A stretch of DNA of 64,000 bases from NCEH01 sp043195135. GTDB taxonomy: Bacteria > Pseudomonadota > Alphaproteobacteria > Rhizobiales > Xanthobacteraceae. Position numbers and translations under genes: made by a program. The stretch is taken from NCBI RefSeq assembly GCF_043195135.1, contig NZ_JBAFWP010000013.1. One strand, 5' to 3'. The notes under the pieces are model-generated. The model was not told the DNA's origin and searched no databases. It saw nothing but the letters and a program-made list of their open reading frames with translations. Shown piece by piece: positions 59,561 to 64,000 of this stretch. How positions within the stretch are numbered: the first letter of the stretch is position 1; each line of letters starts with the position of its first letter.

Positions 59561-61822
59561 ATGAACGCTCAACTCATTCAAACTCGCTTCCGGGTGAGCG
59601 GAATGGATTGCGCCTCGTGCGCAGCGAAAATCGACGCCGCGGCCAGCCGGATTCCCGGCGTGCAGGAAGTGACGATCTCGGTCACAGCCGGAACCATGTC
59701 GGTTCGCCATGCGCCCGATAGCGATCTCGTTGCCCTACGAGAGCGCGTCACCAGTTTGGGTTACCAAGTCGCCCCGATCGAGGAGAGACCTCATCGCGGC
59801 GACCAGGAACGCGCCGATGGTGGGCCGATGGCGCGCGAGCCGGGTGATGGTGGTGATCATCACCACCATCACCACGAAGGCGATGAGCACCATGACCACC
59901 ATCACGGGAGCGATACGCAAAGCGGCGACTTGCATAGTCACGACCATGGACCGACGGAAGGGCCGTGGTGGAAATCAGGCAAGGCGCGGCTGACCATCCT
60001 CAGCGGACTCGCGCTCGCGGCCGCCTTCGCCGTCGGCACATTCGTCCCGTCCATCGAAGCTCCGGCCTTCATCGTTGCCATGCTCGTGGGATTGGTGCCC
60101 ATCGCCCGCCGCGCGGTGATGGCCGCGCGCATGGGCATGCCCTTCACCATCGAGATGCTGATGACCATCGCCGCCATCGGCGCCGTCGTCATCGGTGCCG
60201 CCGAGGAGGCGGCCGCCGTCGTCTTCCTGTTCCTGGTCGGGGAATTGCTGGAGGGAGTCGCCGCAGGGCGGGCGCGGGCGAGCATTCAGTCCCTCACGGC
60301 CCTCGTTCCCAAGACGGCGCTGCTGGAGCGGGATGGCGGCACCCGGGAGGTTCCGGCCGAAGACCTGGCCGTGAACGACGTCATCCTCGTGCGACCGGGC
60401 GACCGCATCCCCGCGGACGGCATGATCGTCTCCGGAGAAAGCGCGATCGACGAAGCGCCGGTCACCGGCGAGAGCACCCCCGTGCGGAAAGGCGTGGACG
60501 CCAATGTCTTCGCGGGCACCGTGAACGGCGATGCCGCCCTCCGGATTCGTGTGACCGCCGCCGCCGAGGACAACACCATCGCCCGCGTCGTGAAGCTCGT
60601 GGAGGAGGCTGAGGAATCGAAGGCGCCGACCGAGCGGTTCATCGATCGCTTCTCCCGCTACTACACACCCGGCGTGGTCGTGGTCGCGGCTCTCGTCGCG
60701 ATCGTCCCGCCGCTTCTGTTCGGTGGGGGATGGGACGAGTGGATCTACAAAGGACTCGCCATCCTCCTGATCGGTTGTCCGTGCGCTCTCGTGATCTCAA
60801 CCCCCGCCGCCATCGCGGCCGGGCTTTCTGCCGGAGCGCGCCGGGGCCTTCTCATGAAGGGCGGTGCCGTCCTGGAGGGGCTGGGGAAGATCACCGCCGC
60901 CTGCTTCGACAAGACCGGCACACTCACCGAGGGCAAGCCCAAGGTCACCGATGTCATCAGCTTCGGCCGTAGCGAGCAGGACGTCCTCAGGCTGGCTGCC
61001 GCCCTGGAGACCGGCTCCAGCCACCCGCTCGCCAAGGCGATCCTTGACAAGGCGGAAGCGGATGGCATCGTGGTGCCCTTCGCAGGCGATGGCAAGGCGC
61101 TCGGCGGCAAGGGCGTGACCGCAACCGTCGAAGGATTCCAGGTCTTCCTCGGTTCCCCGAAGGCTGCCGGCGAGCATGTCCCGCTCCCATCGGAGGCGAC
61201 GTCGCGGATCACCGCCTTGAACGACGAAGGCAAGACGGTGTCGGTTCTGGTCGTGGACGGGGAGATCGCCGGCGCGATCGCCATGCGTGACGAGCCGCGT
61301 CCCGATGCCCTCCGCGGTCTTCGCATGCTCGCGGATGCGGGCCTGCGCACCGTGATGCTCACCGGCGATAATCGCCGCACGGCGGAAGCCATCGGACGCC
61401 AACTCGGCATTGAGGTCAGGGCGGAGTTGCTGCCCGAGGACAAGCAGCGCATCGTCGGCGAATTGAGGTCCCAGGGCCTCGTCGTGGCCAAGGTGGGCGA
61501 CAGCATCAACGATGCTCCGGCCCTCGCCGCGGCGGACGTGGGCATCGCCATGGGCGGAGGCACCGACGTCGCGCTCGAGACCGCCGACGCTGCCATCCTG
61601 CACGGGCGGGTTTCCGACGTTGCCACGATGGTGGACCTCTCGAACCGCACCATGGGCAACATCCGTCAGAACATCACCATCGCCCTGGGGCTGAAGGCAG
61701 TATTCCTGGTGACAACCGTGATCGGGATCACCGGCCTGTGGCCCGCCATCCTGGCCGATACGGGCGCGACCGTGCTGGTGACGCTGAATGCCTTGCGGCT
61801 TCTGGGCTACAAGCCTTCATAG
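59561..61822 (+). CDS. cadA: CadA/ZntA-type P1B ATPase
   Basis: The ATG at 59561 gives a 753-residue pump. It has one N-terminal HMA domain with classical GMDCASC (residues 15-21), a His-rich linker around residues 100-130 (GDHHHHHHEG), TGES near 307, CPC near 407, DKTGTLTEG near 450, SSHPLAKAI, and GDSINDAPAL near 646. This fits Zn2+/Cd2+/Pb2+ export. It differs from the four-domain pump at 22713, so the window has two ATPases of separate lineages with separate regulators. Confidence 0.92.
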   Translation: MNAQLIQTRFRVSGMDCASCAAKIDAAASRIPGVQEVTISVTAGTMSVRHAPDSDLVALRERVTSLGYQVAPIEERPHRGDQERADGGPMAREPGDGGDHHHHHHEGDEHHDHHHGSDTQSGDLHSHDHGPTEGPWWKSGKARLTILSGLALAAAFAVGTFVPSIEAPAFIVAMLVGLVPIARRAVMAARMGMPFTIEMLMTIAAIGAVVIGAAEEAAAVVFLFLVGELLEGVAAGRARASIQSLTALVPKTALLERDGGTREVPAEDLAVNDVILVRPGDRIPADGMIVSGESAIDEAPVTGESTPVRKGVDANVFAGTVNGDAALRIRVTAAAEDNTIARVVKLVEEAEESKAPTERFIDRFSRYYTPGVVVVAALVAIVPPLLFGGGWDEWIYKGLAILLIGCPCALVISTPAAIAAGLSAGARRGLLMKGGAVLEGLGKITAACFDKTGTLTEGKPKVTDVISFGRSEQDVLRLAAALETGSSHPLAKAILDKAEADGIVVPFAGDGKALGGKGVTATVEGFQVFLGSPKAAGEHVPLPSEATSRITALNDEGKTVSVLVVDGEIAGAIAMRDEPRPDALRGLRMLADAGLRTVMLTGDNRRTAEAIGRQLGIEVRAELLPEDKQRIVGELRSQGLVVAKVGDSINDAPALAAADVGIAMGGGTDVALETADAAILHGRVSDVATMVDLSNRTMGNIRQNITIALGLKAVFLVTTVIGITGLWPAILADTGATVLVTLNALRLLGYKPS

Positions 61823-61876
61823 CGGGAGCCGTCGCCCGGTACGCGCTTGACTGCGATCAAGGCGTGCCTGGAGACG

Positions 61877-62332
61877 TCAGCGCCCGCGGGTCATCGCCTT
61901 CCGGAAGGCTTCGAGGGTTTCGGCGCTCACATGATGCTCGATGCCCTCCGCATCAATCCGCGCCACCTCTTCGCTCACGCCCAGCGATCGCAGGAAGTCC
62001 TCGACGACCCTGTGCCGTGCCCGGCTTTCATCCGCCACCTTGCGTCCCGCTTCCGTCAGGAACACGCCACGATAGGGCTTGCGAGAAACGAGCCCGTCCG
62101 CCGCCAGGCGTGCAAGCATCTTGGCGACCGTGGGCTGTGCCACGCCAAGCCGGGCAGCGATATCGACCTGACGTGCCTCGTTGCCGTCGTCGATCAAGTC
62201 GGCAATCAACTCGACATAATCCTCGACGAGGGCCCCTCTCCGCGCCTTGCGTGTCTGACGGAAGCCTTCGGAATGGACATCGGCATCAGGTAACGGCGCC
62301 TCTCGGGGGATGGAGCGGCTGGTGCGCGGCAA
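61877..62332 (-). CDS. mntR: DtxR/MntR-type manganese regulator
   Basis: The 151-residue protein has the DtxR-family winged helix (RQVDIAARLGVAQPTVAKMLARLAADGL) and the dimerisation region with EDFLRSLGVSEEVARIDAEGIEHHV, where Glu and His residues form the metal site. It lacks the SH3-like domain of DtxR, as MntR proteins do. It diverges from mntH and should repress it when Mn2+ is plentiful. Confidence 0.88.
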   Translation of the reverse strand: MPRTSRSIPREAPLPDADVHSEGFRQTRKARRGALVEDYVELIADLIDDGNEARQVDIAARLGVAQPTVAKMLARLAADGLVSRKPYRGVFLTEAGRKVADESRARHRVVEDFLRSLGVSEEVARIDAEGIEHHVSAETLEAFRKAMTRGR

Positions 62333-62478
62333 TGATGCCTCCTTGTCGGTGATCGTTCGTTTCGAACCGCAGCAGGGAATGATAGCACAGGCTTAATTTT
62401 TTTAAGTGACGCAAGGTTACATCCAGTTCGCGGTCCCGTTGGCCCTCCATCCGAGGAATCATTTGAGTTGACGCCATC

Positions 62479-62500
62479 AAATATAGCATATTGAATATTT
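62479..62500 (+). promoter_or_regulatory. Possible MntR operator upstream of mntH
   Basis: An AAATAT/ATATTT inverted repeat (62479-62484 and 62495-62500) lies in an AT-rich tract 58 bases before mntH. It is the only such symmetric element between the divergent genes; assignment is by position. Confidence 0.45.
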
Positions 62501-62557
62501 ATAAGTTTAAGCTCAGATTATCAGCCTGAACTTTATCCTCCTCGCCGGGGACCGCGC

Positions 62558-63925
62558 ATGTCCGACTCTCAGGCCGCCACCGCGTCACGACCCGCAATGG
62601 AATTCGCGCGCCTTGCCGACGAGGACCGCCCCAGCCTGCCGGAGGTCCATGCGTCGATTGCGGTTCCCCACGCCGCATCATGGGGGCGACGCCTCCTCGC
62701 CTTCCTGGGACCGGGTTACATGGTCTCAGTCGGCTATATGGATCCTGGCAACTGGGCGACCGATCTCGCCGGCGGCGCCCAGTTTGGCTACACGCTGCTG
62801 TTCGTCATCATGCTCTCGAACCTGATGGCGATCCTGCTCCAGGCGCTCGCGGCCCGGCTCGGAATCGTCACGGACCGCGACCTCGCCCAGGCATGCCGCG
62901 CCTATTACCCGCGGCCGGTGAACTACGTGCTGTGGTTCGCCTGCGAACTGGCGATCATCGCATGCGACCTCGCCGAGGTGATCGGCACGGCCATCGCCCT
63001 TCAGCTCCTATTCGGCATCCCGCTGATCGGCGGCGCGCTCATCGCGGCGCTGGATGCGTTCCTGCTGCTGTTCCTGATGAACAAGGGCTTCCGCTTCCTG
63101 GAGGCGTTCGTCATCGCCCTGCTGGTCATCATCTTCGGATGCTTCGCCATCCAGATTGCGGCCGCGGCCCCGCCGGTCCATGCAATCCTGGAAGGACTTT
63201 TCATACCCTCGCCGGAAATCGTGACCAATCCCGAGATGCTGTATGTCGCCATCGGCATCATCGGGGCGACGGTCATGCCGCACAATCTCTACCTTCATTC
63301 CTCGATCGTGCAGACACGGGCCTATCAGCGCACCGAGCACGGCCGGCGGGACGCCATCAAGTGGGCGACGGTGGACTCCACCATCGCCTTGATGCTGGCG
63401 CTGTTCGTCAACGGTGCGATCCTGATCGTCTCGGCGGTGGCGTTCCACGGCACCGGGCACCAAGACGTCGCGGAGATCGGACAGGCATTCGAGCTTCTGT
63501 CGCCGCTTCTCGGTCTGGGAATCGCGTCGGTCCTGTTCGCCGTGGCGCTGCTGGCCTCCGGCCTGAACTCGACCGTCACGGCGACGCTCGCCGGGCAAAT
63601 CGTCATGGAGGGGTTTCTGCGTCTGCGGATACCCCATTGGGCCCGCCGCCTCCTCACGCGCGGCATCGCCATCATTCCCGTGATCATCGTCACGGCGATC
63701 TATGGCGACAGAGGCACAGCCCAGCTTCTGGTCTTCAGCCAAGTGGTGCTGTCCATGCAGCTCCCCTTCGCGGTGCTTCCGTTAATTCAGTTCGTCTCCG
63801 ACCGGCGAAAGATGGGTGACTTCGTCATCTCCCGGAAGGTCGCAATCTTGGCCTGGATCGTGGCGTCCCTCATCCTCGCCCTCAATTTCAAGCTCCTTTA
63901 CGACATGGCCACTGGGGCTGGTTGA
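62558..63925 (+). CDS. mntH: Nramp-family manganese transporter MntH
   Basis: The 455-residue protein has about eleven membrane helices with the two Nramp metal-site motifs: DPGNWATDLAGG in helix 1 and MPHNLYLHSSIVQTR in helix 6. It imports Mn2+ (and Fe2+, Cd2+ as side substrates) with protons. It is divergent from the MntR-type regulator. Manganese uptake beside cadmium/zinc export fits a metal-stress region, since Mn helps against oxidative and cadmium stress. The gene is complete; the last 75 bases of the window hold nothing recognisable. Confidence 0.92.
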   Translation: MSDSQAATASRPAMEFARLADEDRPSLPEVHASIAVPHAASWGRRLLAFLGPGYMVSVGYMDPGNWATDLAGGAQFGYTLLFVIMLSNLMAILLQALAARLGIVTDRDLAQACRAYYPRPVNYVLWFACELAIIACDLAEVIGTAIALQLLFGIPLIGGALIAALDAFLLLFLMNKGFRFLEAFVIALLVIIFGCFAIQIAAAAPPVHAILEGLFIPSPEIVTNPEMLYVAIGIIGATVMPHNLYLHSSIVQTRAYQRTEHGRRDAIKWATVDSTIALMLALFVNGAILIVSAVAFHGTGHQDVAEIGQAFELLSPLLGLGIASVLFAVALLASGLNSTVTATLAGQIVMEGFLRLRIPHWARRLLTRGIAIIPVIIVTAIYGDRGTAQLLVFSQVVLSMQLPFAVLPLIQFVSDRRKMGDFVISRKVAILAWIVASLILALNFKLLYDMATGAG

Positions 63926-64000
63926 TCTCGCTCATTGGCATCGCGCACTCCCTGTGCGATCTCAACTTCGGCAACCCGCCGGTCCCTTTCCAAGCATTTT

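Noticed and set aside
59850..59920. Repeated CACCAC/GATGGTG tracts resembling a repeat array
   Set aside because: They encode the His-rich linker of the cadA pump; spacing is irregular and there are no spacers, so it is not a CRISPR.

Overview
The window is GC-rich DNA of an alphaproteobacterium, most likely a member of the Hyphomicrobiales (Rhizobiales). This is inferred from the accessory gene families (ArdC, ParB-like proteins, strawberry-notch helicase, DUF2493/DUF736/DUF2958, TrbG/TrbI/DUF2274). No rRNA, tRNA or ribosomal protein gene is present to fix the taxon. Almost everything is accessory: the remains of at least two conjugative-element or plasmid backbones, carrying several heavy-metal resistance cassettes.

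Region 1 (1-19 kb) is backbone A. It starts with the 3'-truncated end of a GAF-GGDEF-EAL protein, followed by ardC-DUF2958. A small cargo of two oxidoreductases plus a LysR regulator comes next, then a ParB-like protein with small partners, a 1,406-residue methyltransferase/strawberry-notch helicase, a DUF2493 (SLOG) protein and a DUF736 protein. Three of these operons (ardC, parB-like, helicase) begin with the same two-stem hairpin leader ending at the ribosome binding site.

Region 2 (19.3-27.5 kb) is a Pb/Cd/Zn-type island. It holds a MerR-family regulator, NAD synthetase, a MAPEG protein, a PbrA-like P-type ATPase with four DCxxE metal-binding domains, LspA, CcdA and a truncated cation diffusion facilitator. 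Two MerR-type promoters with 19-bp spacers drive it. It ends abruptly inside trbG.

Region 3 (27.5-33 kb) is the tail of the trb conjugation cluster of backbone A: a trbG remnant, trbI split by a complete IS66-family element with 8-bp target duplications, DUF2274 and a LysR gene.

Region 4 (33-41 kb) has three MerR-controlled modules. They are an ACR3/BASS-like transporter with a divergent MerR; a MerF-like/Cys-domain fusion with thioredoxin and CcdA, also with a divergent MerR; and a mer operon (merT-merP-merF and a fused organomercurial lyase-mercuric reductase) with a divergent merR. The mer operator core is identical to that of the region 2 promoter before the MAPEG gene.

Region 5 (41-49 kb) is backbone B. 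It has a truncated ArdC, a second ParB-like protein, a RES/Xre toxin-antitoxin pair with a perfect operator, DUF1419 and DUF3991/Toprim proteins. Several of its genes have long structured 5' leaders.

Region 6 (49-64 kb) starts with a more AT-rich stretch containing a broken MFS gene and several small secreted proteins. It continues with a czcCBA-type RND efflux operon containing a PII-like protein, a CadR-like regulator with a divergent CadA/ZntA ATPase, a DtxR/MntR-type regulator and the MntH manganese transporter. Together the genes give layered handling of mercury, organomercury, lead/cadmium/zinc, possibly arsenic, and manganese.
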